DNA of 39,047 bases from a virus. The notes under the pieces are model-generated. The model saw nothing but the letters and a program-made list of their open reading frames with translations, searched no databases and was not told where the DNA came from. Both the position numbers and the translations under genes were made by a program. Positions 1-6,200 of the stretch are shown here, piece by piece. Numbering within the stretch: the first letter of the stretch is position 1; each line of letters opens with the position of its first letter. Location of the stretch: positions 1-39,047 of the IMG/VR virus record IMGVR_UViG_3300026142_000011; one strand, given 5' to 3'.

Positions 1-127
1 CTCGCCGGTACGCGCTCGCTGCCATTTTAAGCCTCAATATTGAGGATGATGACGCGCATAAGGCATCACAACCTCCTGTCGCTGCACGGCCCGCTACAAC
101 GCATTCTGAGCAGTTACCGACCTATAC
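1..127. repeat. Left copy of 127-bp terminal direct repeat (circular assembly overlap)
   Basis: Bases 1-127 are identical to 38921-39047. The repeat lies inside a coding gene (ERF) whose frame continues correctly from the right copy into the left one. It therefore marks where a circular or circularly permuted genome was cut, not a biological terminal repeat. A length of exactly 127 fits the largest k-mer of common de Bruijn assemblers; that explanation is inference. Confidence 0.97.
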
Positions 128-374
128 AGAAAGTCTGATGAATGAAGAGGAAGATCCCTTTGCTGGCATTCCTACTAGTCCTTACCGACAAGTGACTGTA
201 CTCAGTATCGAGGACAAGACAAGTAGTGCGGGTAAACCCTTTAAGCGGGTAGAAACAAATATCGGATCATTCAGCTGCTTTGACCAAGGATTGTTTGACA
301 AGATCGTACCTGGAACACTTGAGGTAGAACTGACTACTAAAGGAAATTACACCAATATAACTGGAGTAAAATGA
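1..374 (+). CDS. erf: ERF-family single-strand annealing protein, 3' part (gene spans the contig junction)
   Basis: This is the C-terminal part of the recombinase that starts at 38602; codons begin at base 3. After removal of the terminal overlap the gene is 693 nt and 230 aa. The part here covers the end of the conserved ERF core, an acidic and proline-rich linker, and a C-terminal segment of about 50 residues starting near YRQVTVLSIEDK. That tail looks beta-rich and may be a small accessory or binding domain (inference). An internal Met at 138 gives a false 78-aa ORF. The TGA stop overlaps the next start as ATGA at 371, so the downstream gene is probably translationally coupled. Confidence 0.9.
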   Translation, partial: RRYALAAILSLNIEDDDAHKASQPPVAARPATTHSEQLPTYTESLMNEEEDPFAGIPTSPYRQVTVLSIEDKTSSAGKPFKRVETNIGSFSCFDQGLFDKIVPGTLEVELTTKGNYTNITGVK

Positions 375-694
375 AGAATAAACTTTACCGCCACGGAGAT
401 TTACTTCTCGAAAATTTGACAGAATTTCCACCAAAGCGGCTCGTTAAAAGTTTTGTGGAAGAAGAGAGCGCAATACTTCTTCACGGAGAAGTAACCGGAC
501 ATTCCCACCGTATTATGGGTTCCTTCGAGATACTCCGAGCAACGGAAGATAATTCGGCGTACCTTAAGGTTTTATCCGAGGGAGCATACCTTATTCATGA
601 AGAGCATGCTCGTATCGACCTTCCAGAAGGAAAGTACGCAGTGGTTCGCCAGAGAGAATATACCCCTAACGCTATCGTATATGTACGAGACTAA
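371..694 (+). CDS. Small conserved protein with HGEVTGHSHR motif
   Basis: A 107-aa protein starting in an ATGA overlap with erf. It opens with YRHGDLLLENL and carries HGEVTGHSHRI around residues 38-48 and EEHARIDLPEGKY in the second half, with a closing VRQREYTPN. The spaced His residues suggest a metal-binding beta fold. I recall very similar short proteins beside DUF6745 proteins in cellular genomes, and the next gene here is DUF6745-like; that link is from memory and unchecked. No enzymatic function can be assigned. The gene lies in the early recombination operon. Confidence 0.85.
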   Translation: MKNKLYRHGDLLLENLTEFPPKRLVKSFVEEESAILLHGEVTGHSHRIMGSFEILRATEDNSAYLKVLSEGAYLIHEEHARIDLPEGKYAVVRQREYTPNAIVYVRD

Positions 695-1361
695 AGAATT
701 CACTATCCCTGAAGCAACTCGCGAGAAGCTGCTCTACCTTTCGACGGTCTTTCAAAACCTTAATACAGGAAACACCAGTGGAGAATTCTGGATAGCTATC
801 GGAGGAACGTCAGAAAGTTACGACTGGAGCCAATTTGAAATAGGAATTAATAACACTCAACAACTTATAACCTGTTCACAATCTGGCTGTTCTTGTAATG
901 GCCCCGAGCACCCCACAGGTGACTCAAAGTATGAACTAGGCAAAGAGGTCGTAATTAAGGGAGGTGATTATGATACTCAAGAAATTGAAGAAGCTGTGGC
1001 AGATCTCATAAAAACTACCGACACGTTATATGATCTCTTTCAGAAGAAAGATGTTGCCACGGAAGAAATAATTGCGCTTCCCAATGCTGAAATTCGCCGG
1101 GCGGCCATCGAATACATCGGGTACGAGGCGTTCATGGCCAAGGCCGCTGCCAAAAAACTCGACGAAAATAATGATCACGGAATCCTTTACCAAGTTCCTC
1201 TAAAAGATGATGAGGATTTAGTTTTGCTCAAAGTAAAAGATCCGAGTACTGATCGACAGTATTTCTTACGGGTTCCTCCTGAAATGAAAACGGCTGGTCA
1301 AGCCCGTGCATGGACATTCGGATTTAGGGAACAGGATTTTGTTTTGACCAAAGAAACTTAA
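681..1361 (+). CDS. DUF6745-like protein with Cys-rich N-terminal region
   Basis: 226 aa from the ATG at 681, which overlaps the previous stop by 14 nt. A longer reading from 597 would add 28 residues buried in the previous gene and is rejected. The C-terminal ~100 residues (NAEIRRAAIEYIGYEAFM, then YFLRVPPEMKTA, then ARAWTFGF) match the pattern I know as DUF6745. Residues ~65-80 hold a Cys cluster (CSQSGCSC) that could bind metal. DUF6745 has no established biochemical role. Pairing with the HGEVTGHSHR protein next door suggests they act together (inference). Confidence 0.8.
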   Translation: MYETKEFTIPEATREKLLYLSTVFQNLNTGNTSGEFWIAIGGTSESYDWSQFEIGINNTQQLITCSQSGCSCNGPEHPTGDSKYELGKEVVIKGGDYDTQEIEEAVADLIKTTDTLYDLFQKKDVATEEIIALPNAEIRRAAIEYIGYEAFMAKAAAKKLDENNDHGILYQVPLKDDEDLVLLKVKDPSTDRQYFLRVPPEMKTAGQARAWTFGFREQDFVLTKET

Positions 1362-1363
1362 CA

Positions 1364-1522
1364 ATGAAGCCCGTCTCCTCCATCCCCTACCAAGTGCTCT
1401 ATAAGTGCAGTGCGTGCTCACAGAGGCTCTACAGTCACTGGATGTACTGCCCCAAGTGCGGAGCTCCTATCGAGTGGGAGGCGGTAGACCTAACTGAACA
1501 ATTAACCAGGACTGATGAATAA
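1364..1522 (+). CDS. 52-aa zinc-ribbon protein
   Basis: A short ORF starting at the ATG two bases after the previous stop. It encodes two CxxC knuckles (YKCSAC and YCPKCG) separated by 11 residues, a classic zinc ribbon. It ends at TAA 1520-1522, overlapping the next start at 1515. Such small ribbons often bind nucleic acid or act as adaptor subunits; the exact role here is unknown. Tight spacing on both sides supports it as a real operon member. Confidence 0.7.
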   Translation: MKPVSSIPYQVLYKCSACSQRLYSHWMYCPKCGAPIEWEAVDLTEQLTRTDE

Positions 1523-1706
1523 GTACGATGTTTGGGCAATTCGGGACGATAAGGATAAGCCATTCTTTTGTGGATCATTTCCTAACCTAAAGCAGGCAGC
1601 TATTGCCTCATATCAGTACACCTCAGAAGGAACCCAGACTTATATCTCGTATGCAGAGACTCAAGAAAAGATAGAGTTCGACATTAACGTTTGGCAATTT
1701 CGATGA
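1515..1706 (+). CDS. Hypothetical 63-aa protein
   Basis: Starts at ATG 1515 and overlaps the zinc-ribbon stop by 8 nt. The sequence (MNKYDVWAIRDDKDKPFF...) shows alternating hydrophobic residues consistent with a small alpha/beta protein. I recognise no family. Its TGA stop at 1704-1706 overlaps the next ATG, as elsewhere in this operon. Confidence 0.65.
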   Translation: MNKYDVWAIRDDKDKPFFCGSFPNLKQAAIASYQYTSEGTQTYISYAETQEKIEFDINVWQFR

Positions 1707-1891
1707 AACCACGCCACTTCCTCACGGTGTTATGGGAAACTGAACAAATGGCTATTAGAGCTATCCCCTACATCCCGAAGCGCAGTAAGTACCGCACCTA
1801 TGTCTATGAGCTCCTTGCAAAAGAAGACCGTATAGAAGCCTGGAAGTTTGGTAAGCTGCGCCGAAGACTCCTCAAATTTCACAGCCAATGA
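1703..1891 (+). CDS. Hypothetical basic 62-aa protein
   Basis: The ATG at 1703 sits in an ATGA overlap with the upstream stop and is preferred over the TTG at 1691. The product is rich in Arg and Lys and probably helical, so it could bind nucleic acid (inference). Its own stop overlaps the next start at 1888. Confidence 0.6.
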   Translation: MKPRHFLTVLWETEQMAIRAIPYIPKRSKYRTYVYELLAKEDRIEAWKFGKLRRRLLKFHSQ

Positions 1892-2178
1892 ACAATGTGG
1901 CACGCCTTGATGAGCTGAGACGAATTGCAATTCAGCGGGGATTTCCTAAAGAGATTGACCGCCAGTTTTACTTGCCGGTGAGAACGCGGGTGGATGGCAG
2001 GAGCTATATTGCAACCAATGCCGAGCATGCCTTTTTATGGAATCCAGAATGGGTGGAAAAGCTGGTAGGTGATTCTTACGAAGAGGCGATGGTCGAAATG
2101 GCGCGGGTAAGAGCGAGGAGGGGAGACACGGTTGGGTGGCTATACGACAAGGTAATGGAAACGAAAGGAGACGAATGA
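1888..2178 (+). CDS. Hypothetical 96-aa protein
   Basis: Starts in an ATGA overlap and ends in another (2175). It is mixed-charge, with a likely helical C-terminal half (YEEAMVEMARVRARRGDTVG). No family recognised. Its place directly before the VRR-NUC nuclease suggests a DNA-processing accessory, by context only. Confidence 0.65.
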   Translation: MNNVARLDELRRIAIQRGFPKEIDRQFYLPVRTRVDGRSYIATNAEHAFLWNPEWVEKLVGDSYEEAMVEMARVRARRGDTVGWLYDKVMETKGDE

Positions 2179-2582
2179 AAACAGCTGAAAGCATCCTGCA
2201 TGAGCACGTCTGCGATTACCTAAGGCTGCAATATCCGGACGTTTTGTTCCGCACCGATTTCGCGGCCGGAGAGAAACTTTCTATGAGCCAGGCAATCCGT
2301 AACAAGCGCTTGCAAGCGTGCAAAGCTTGGCCTGATTTATTTATAGCTCATCCTAAAGCGATCGGGGCTCTAGGAGAAGTTCATCATGTTGCTGGGCTTT
2401 TCATCGAGCTTAAAGCGGAAGGAACGAAACTTTGGCTGAAGGATGGGATAACTCCAGCGACACCGCACTTGAAAGATCAAAAAGACGTTTTAGAGAAGCT
2501 GGAACAAGAAGGTTTTCTAGCGTGTTTTGCAGTTGGTTTTGAATCAGCACAATCAATTCTAGATGCCTACCTTCACGCGTAA
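2175..2582 (+). CDS. VRR-NUC domain nuclease
   Basis: 135 aa from ATG 2175 (ATGA overlap); a start at 2136 would overlap the previous gene by 43 nt. The PD-(D/E)xK signature is present as WPDLF (Asp54), then FIELKAEG (Glu78, Lys80), then Gln102 in KDQKD and a C-terminal helix. This order is typical of VRR-NUC stand-alone phage nucleases related to Holliday junction resolvases. In an operon with an ERF annealing protein it probably trims or resolves recombination or replication intermediates. Last gene of the plus-strand operon, followed by a terminator. Confidence 0.85.
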   Translation: MKTAESILHEHVCDYLRLQYPDVLFRTDFAAGEKLSMSQAIRNKRLQACKAWPDLFIAHPKAIGALGEVHHVAGLFIELKAEGTKLWLKDGITPATPHLKDQKDVLEKLEQEGFLACFAVGFESAQSILDAYLHA

Positions 2583-2715
2583 TAGAAGATCCTATAAGCC
2601 CTACCCCCTCTTAATCCTTGGTACCACCCTCTCTTGGTTAGAACGCATAAAAATAGAGGTCTTCCAGAATGGTGGGGGTTACGACTGTCGAGGTATAATT
2701 GATCTGATAATTAAG
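2583..2715 (+). other. Short non-coding stretch after the early operon
   Basis: 133 bases between the nuclease stop and the terminator. A perfect TATAAT lies at 2694-2699 but has no -35 match at 16-18 nt. An ACCACC-type run near 2622 can pair with GGTGGG near 2671, enclosing an inner hairpin. I see no convincing gene; a 66-aa ORF across it looks like noise. Confidence 0.4.
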
Positions 2716-2741
2716 CGTAAATGTAGAATTTTACGTATTTT
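2716..2741 (+). terminator. Intrinsic terminator of the plus-strand early operon
   Basis: Stem CGTAAA (2716-2721) pairs with TTTACG (2730-2735) across an 8-nt loop, followed by TATTTTTT. It overlaps the 3' end of the convergent HNH gene on the other strand. Confidence 0.7.
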
Positions 2742-3264
2742 TTCGATTTTCTCCTATTTTTAGCGATAGGGGAGTACTAGAATGATCTTTTACGTGATAA
2801 CTAGCGTGGCATTTAGGACATAACCAATAAACAAATAGTGGCCTTGAATAGTCGGTATGATGGCCGTGAAGAGTAGCTATCTTTAAACAGCTTTCGCAAC
2901 GTTCTGGTTTTCTAATTCGACCTCGGTTAACTGCGCTTTCTAAGGACTTATGCGCCTTGTATTTTTCTAAAAACATCTCCTTATATAGCGGCTTGTACCT
3001 ACTCCGATTCATTCGTCTCCCGCACAATTCGGAGCAGTATTTTTTACTTTTTGGGAAAATAAAGAAGCCTTTACCGCAACAAGGACACATTTCCTTGGGA
3101 TAATTACTGAGATCGCGGATTACGATATGACTATCGCGCGGTGGAAACCCATATTTATATCTTCTGTATCGAGTACTGGCTTTCAATAGGTGACATGGTC
3201 TGCACAATTTATTTTTTCCACAGAAATTATCGGTAACGGCTTTACAGCACGGACACTCTCTCAT
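2731..3264 (-). CDS. HNH-like zinc-finger protein
   Basis: 177 aa using the ATG whose complement is at 3262-3264; a TTG start at 3333 would add 23 residues of low plausibility. There are several CxxC pairs (ECPCC, LCRPC, MCPCC). The C-terminal segment carries CESC, then LHGHHTDYSRPL, then WLCPKCHASYH. That is the HNH-type arrangement common in small phage endonucleases. Probably a free-standing homing-type endonuclease. It sits outside the main operons, next to a second HNH gene. Confidence 0.75.
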   Translation of the reverse strand: MRECPCCKAVTDNFCGKNKLCRPCHLLKASTRYRRYKYGFPPRDSHIVIRDLSNYPKEMCPCCGKGFFIFPKSKKYCSELCGRRMNRSRYKPLYKEMFLEKYKAHKSLESAVNRGRIRKPERCESCLKIATLHGHHTDYSRPLFVYWLCPKCHASYHVKDHSSTPLSLKIGENRKNT

Positions 3265-3335
3265 GGTCGGTTGATTAAGCGAGTAAATGAGGCGGGGCCA
3301 ACCGACCAAGGCGCACCCCGTCTCATTTACCAACT

Positions 3336-3614
3336 CTATACCAATGCTATCACTTTTTTACCACGGGGATAATAGAAGATTACATGGCTTAAGGAAAAGT
3401 CACCGGCATGCAAATGGCTATGGCAGTTTCCACATAAATATACGGCGTCCTCGAGCCGTTCATGGCCTAAACGCTCGTAGGTCAAATGGTGAATATGGAG
3501 GCCATACCGTGCGCTACAGACGATGCAGCGGTACTCAAACTTTTCATAAAACCGGCGCTTGAAATTACGCCAGTGCGGAGTTCGTAAGTAGCGACGATAG
3601 CTTTCCTTATTCAT
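3336..3614 (-). CDS. HNH endonuclease
   Basis: A compact 92-aa protein with the standard single-domain HNH layout. It has YRRYLRTPHWRNFKRRFYEK, CIVC, then GLHIHHLTYERLG, and LCGNCHSHLH. The His-His pair and the CxxC pairs give the beta-beta-alpha metal site. Lies upstream of the larger HNH-like gene on the same strand. Either a homing endonuclease or a packaging-associated HNH; with terminase far away, homing is more likely. Confidence 0.85.
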   Translation of the reverse strand: MNKESYRRYLRTPHWRNFKRRFYEKFEYRCIVCSARYGLHIHHLTYERLGHERLEDAVYLCGNCHSHLHAGDFSLSHVIFYYPRGKKVIALV

Positions 3615-3720
3615 GGCGTCAGGATACCATAAGTCTGCTGTCCGGTGTGGATGACTTCCCTATCCAAAGAGCGCACCCGCGTGAGTAGGACGGGAACTCC
3701 CCCAGATGGCTTTTTTAGTA

Positions 3721-3934
3721 CGCGAAAAAACCGCTCGTTGAGTGTTTTCCTTGGAAGCGTTAACTCCCTTAGTCACAGTGCCGAAACGGTTTTTTCTTTT
3801 CAGCCGATTTTACCTGGCCTGTTTATCTGTGCTTATGCTTATCCATATAAGGTCCTTGCGGACGAGCGTGACCCGTGACCTTTCTGAGCGTGTGATAAGC
3901 ACCTTCTCAGCGTAGTTCCGGTATCCAGATACGT
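3721..3934 (-). ncRNA. Predicted structured RNA of ~215 nt (region 3.7-3.9 kb)
   Basis: The intergenic stretch 3615-3974 holds no credible ORF but is rich in stems. On the minus strand there is GTCC-GCAA-GGAC (3852-3863), a GNRA tetraloop hairpin that reads as GNRA only on this strand. CTGAG/CTCAG pairs at 3884-3888 with 3906-3910. Its loop segment 3895-3902 is perfectly complementary (8 bp) to 3829-3836, which would form a pseudoknot. A promoter lies just upstream and the terminator at 3725-3795 downstream. Function unknown. Found by eye, without folding energies. Confidence 0.5.
3725..3795. terminator. Bidirectional terminator-like long hairpin
   Basis: AAAAAACCG (3725-3733) is the exact complement of CGGTTTTTT (3787-3795), giving a U-run after the stem on both strands. 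A small CCG-AAA-CGG hairpin (3781-3789) precedes the plus-strand T-run. It separates the late lysis genes and the 3.7-kb RNA from the HNH pair. Confidence 0.55.
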
Positions 3935-3940
3935 ACCACA

Positions 3941-3969
3941 AGGATACGACCGGATGGGAACTCCGTCAA
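3941..3969 (-). promoter_or_regulatory. Predicted sigma70-like promoter for the 3.7-kb RNA
   Basis: Minus-strand -35 TTGACG (3969-3964) and -10 TATCCT (3946-3941) with a 17-nt spacer; expected start near 3934. It also overlaps a large imperfect hairpin (AGTTCC near 3915 with GGAACT near 3956), so structure or transcription may be regulated here. Confidence 0.45.
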
Positions 3970-3974
3970 GGGGG

Positions 3975-4265
3975 TTAGTTACTTAATTCCGGACTTACGG
4001 TTGAAGAAGAGAATGATGCAGCAGTGTCAGGGTTGATCGTACCGAGCCATTTGGTGACAAATGCAGCAAGAGCATTTACGAAAGCTACAGCAGCAGTAAG
4101 GTAGAGAGCGTACTGAGGATGAGCGACAGATAGGTGGCCAGTTCCTTCAGCAAGAGCACCAAAAGCCGCAACAACCGCTACTGAGAAGACGTGGTAGCCA
4201 AGCACCTTAAGTGCCTTAATCAAGCCAGCGTAGGCACCAGAAGAAGAAAAGTCGAGAAGTTTCAT
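3975..4265 (-). CDS. Putative holin
   Basis: 96 aa, directly after the amidase in the minus-strand operon (3-base gap). Two hydrophobic segments, about residues 22-42 and 53-73, separated by a short polar loop (EGTGHLSVAHPQ), then a Ser/Thr-rich tail. Size, two membrane spans and position beside an endolysin fit a holin. The exact holin family is not recognised. Confidence 0.7.
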   Translation of the reverse strand: MKLLDFSSSGAYAGLIKALKVLGYHVFSVAVVAAFGALAEGTGHLSVAHPQYALYLTAAVAFVNALAAFVTKWLGTINPDTAASFSSSTVSPELSN

Positions 4266-4268
4266 AGG

Positions 4269-5075
4269 TTAGATGTTACTAGGTTTAACGGGTACATAAA
4301 GTTCCTTGTTGGCTTGAGCTCGGGTAAGCGGGTACCACCACCCGAACTGGCTAGCAGGATGAGCCGGAGAGATAACTCCCCGCGACAGTTGGTAGCCATT
4401 GACCGCGTGGCTCGTGATCGGTCCGTAGTAGCCGTCGTTCTGACCTTGGTCGTCCATGAATCCTTTGGCGACTAAGAATTGCTGCATCCGTTTCACTTCA
4501 TCGCTGTAATCCTGGGAAGGAGACAGGTTGGTTTCAAAGGGAGCGAACGTATAGCCCTGGGGTACTGGAGTGATTGGGGCAGAGCTCAGAATAATATCCC
4601 CTCCTTCTAAAGCTCTCGCTCTTGTAACGATGCGGTCAATATCGAGACTGCCTGGGCAGGCAGTTGCTACCACAGCGCTGTGGGGAATGTGATTAAGGTC
4701 ACTCACCTTCTTACCAAGCGAGCGAGCAATCTGTACAACAAGCTGAGCTGAGGTTTCATAGGTAGCATCACTCGCATCACGACCTGGCTGAGCAGAGTGT
4801 TCAATGCCGATAGAGCGAAGATTCATTGAGTACTTACCAGCATGGAACGCTGTATCTTGAATGCGCACATACTGGTGCACCGAATCATCCTCCACGGAAA
4901 AATGAGCACTGACTACTCGCGTTGGGTCAGTAAAAATAAGATCAGCGACTTGTTGAGTGCCATCAATCCAGTGGTACACGATGGTATTCACTGCATTTCC
5001 TTCACGACCAGATCGGTAGTTACCGCGACCCGTCACATCGTTGTAGGCAGGAATTGGGATAGTTGTAATCTGCAT
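4269..5075 (-). CDS. N-acetylmuramoyl-L-alanine amidase (endolysin) with C-terminal wall-binding region
   Basis: 268 aa. Residues ~20-150 form an Amidase_2 domain of the T7 lysozyme/PGRP type. Likely zinc ligands are His35 (IVYHWI), His132 and Cys140; the His-to-Cys spacing of 8 equals that of T7 lysozyme. SAHFSV and IGIEHS are also family-typical. Residues ~188-235 (DEVKRMQQFLVAKGF, then DGYYGPITSHAVNGYQ) resemble a peptidoglycan_binding_1 repeat. It cuts the amide bond between MurNAc and the stem peptide at lysis. Encoded between a small coiled-coil protein and the holin. Confidence 0.93.
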   Translation of the reverse strand: MQITTIPIPAYNDVTGRGNYRSGREGNAVNTIVYHWIDGTQQVADLIFTDPTRVVSAHFSVEDDSVHQYVRIQDTAFHAGKYSMNLRSIGIEHSAQPGRDASDATYETSAQLVVQIARSLGKKVSDLNHIPHSAVVATACPGSLDIDRIVTRARALEGGDIILSSAPITPVPQGYTFAPFETNLSPSQDYSDEVKRMQQFLVAKGFMDDQGQNDGYYGPITSHAVNGYQLSRGVISPAHPASQFGWWYPLTRAQANKELYVPVKPSNI

Positions 5076-5076
5076 A

Positions 5077-5247
5077 TTATCCTTTAGGCACTTCGAGCTG
5101 GCTCTTGATCTCTCGTAACACCTTATTCTGTTCCTCTAATAGGTCAGCGTGCTTAGCATGGTATCTGAGGTTCTCCAAGTAGGTGAATATTCGATTGATA
5201 ACCCATCCCGAAGCACTGGCTACGAGTACTTTCGCCAGATCGCTCAT
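5077..5247 (-). CDS. Small lysis-cassette accessory protein (56 aa)
   Basis: A short ORF (MSDLAKVLVASASGWVINRI...) starting at the ATG complement 5245-5247. The first ~25 residues are hydrophobic or amphipathic and the rest is charged and helical (HADLLEEQNKVLREIKSQLE). It ends two bases before the amidase start. This shape resembles small membrane-anchored coiled-coil lysis proteins (XhlA-like or spanin-like). The family is not confirmed. Confidence 0.6.
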   Translation of the reverse strand: MSDLAKVLVASASGWVINRIFTYLENLRYHAKHADLLEEQNKVLREIKSQLEVPKG

Positions 5248-5249
5248 GA

Positions 5250-5501
5250 TTACCCCTGGGGTTCGGTAACTTCTTCAGCTGTAGGCTGGTTAGCGCTATC
5301 TAGTTCAGCAATTTCAGCTTGGATAGCTTCACGTTCCTGTTGAGCAGCTGAGAGATTAGCCTGAATATCGTTAACCCGCTGATCGGCACCAACTGCCTTT
5401 TGAGTAAGGTCACTTCGGGCTTGTACCTTGGCTTCGTTCTCGATAGCAGCACTGAGCTCTTCTTTCTTAGCAGCGACTAACTGGTCGTAGATTGCACCCA
5501 T
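5250..5501 (-). CDS. Coiled-coil protein
   Basis: 83 aa, almost entirely charged heptad-like sequence (KKEELSAAIENEAKVQARSD and onward) ending in an acidic Pro-rich tail. A TATAAT lies 13-18 nt upstream of its ATG, so it may have its own promoter, though no good -35 is seen. Placed between the tail-fibre gene and the lysis genes. It could be a lysis regulator or fibre chaperone; neither can be shown. Confidence 0.7.
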   Translation of the reverse strand: MGAIYDQLVAAKKEELSAAIENEAKVQARSDLTQKAVGADQRVNDIQANLSAAQQEREAIQAEIAELDSANQPTAEEVTEPQG

Positions 5502-5560
5502 GGTGAATACTTAATTATAGCTGAGTTAATCATACTGGTACTTCCCTAAAAGACGCAAAT

Positions 5561-6199
5561 CTACCGAGCCCGCCGTGCGCCAATAAATCCGTAAGCGGTC
5601 ATGGTAGATACTGAGAAGGTAGCCTGGGCAACCAAGTAGACGGTCGTGGTAGAAGCCAAGCTAATACGCATGGTTCCAGTAGGAATAATCTGGGTAGCGG
5701 TCGCTGGGAAGGCAATTTCCTCACGAGCATAAGCGCCACCGTTCGGTGAAGTGGGCAGGGTTGCCGAAGTCTGGCTGATTGACACGATCTGAACCGTACC
5801 AAGCGTACCGGAAGCCGCGATAAAGCCGATATTACCATTCACATCCCAGTCACCGGCGGTCAATGAAATCGAAGTGACGTTGGCAGTCGTAGCCGTGGTG
5901 AGAGAAACGGCCGACCCGATAGCGAGGGTACTGCTTATGTATTCTCCGATATATCCGGCGGAAGCCGCATCATTGGTAGTTGTACCGAGCACCTCTTGGT
6001 GGGCGGTAAAGGTCTGGGCGATGCCGAGGGCCGCCAAGGTGGAGGTAGAAGAAGGGAAGGTAATGACAGCGCTCCCAGATCCCGTCAGGGTAACATTGCC
6101 GCCAGTGAGGGTGAGGTCACGTTCGGTGGTTCCTCCGCCGATAAGAAACCCATCAGCATTATTGGTGAATACTTGTCCTGCTCCGTTCTTGGTTGCCAT
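5561..6199 (-). CDS. Tail fibre / receptor-binding-like protein
   Basis: 212 aa, rich in Gly, Thr, Ser and Ala. An N-terminal repetitive segment (TLTGGNVTLTGSGSAVITFP) is typical of trimeric phage fibres. A C-terminal beta-rich head from about residue 90 (GDWDVNGNIGFIAAS, STTTVYLVAQATF) follows. Ends in a basic GARRAR tail. Follows the SGNH tailspike by one base, so both are probably part of the host-contact apparatus. Confidence 0.75.
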   Translation of the reverse strand: MATKNGAGQVFTNNADGFLIGGGTTERDLTLTGGNVTLTGSGSAVITFPSSTSTLAALGIAQTFTAHQEVLGTTTNDAASAGYIGEYISSTLAIGSAVSLTTATTANVTSISLTAGDWDVNGNIGFIAASGTLGTVQIVSISQTSATLPTSPNGGAYAREEIAFPATATQIIPTGTMRISLASTTTVYLVAQATFSVSTMTAYGFIGARRAR

Positions 6200-6200
6200 A

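Noticed and set aside
138-374. Independent 78-aa gene
   Set aside because: It is in frame with, and continuous with, erf once the ends are joined.
597-680. Longer start for the DUF6745-like protein
   Set aside because: It would lie within the previous gene in another frame, and the ATG at 681 fits the overlap style of the operon.
2563-2763. 66-aa plus-strand ORF
   Set aside because: It crosses the terminator, has no family pattern and looks like non-coding sequence.
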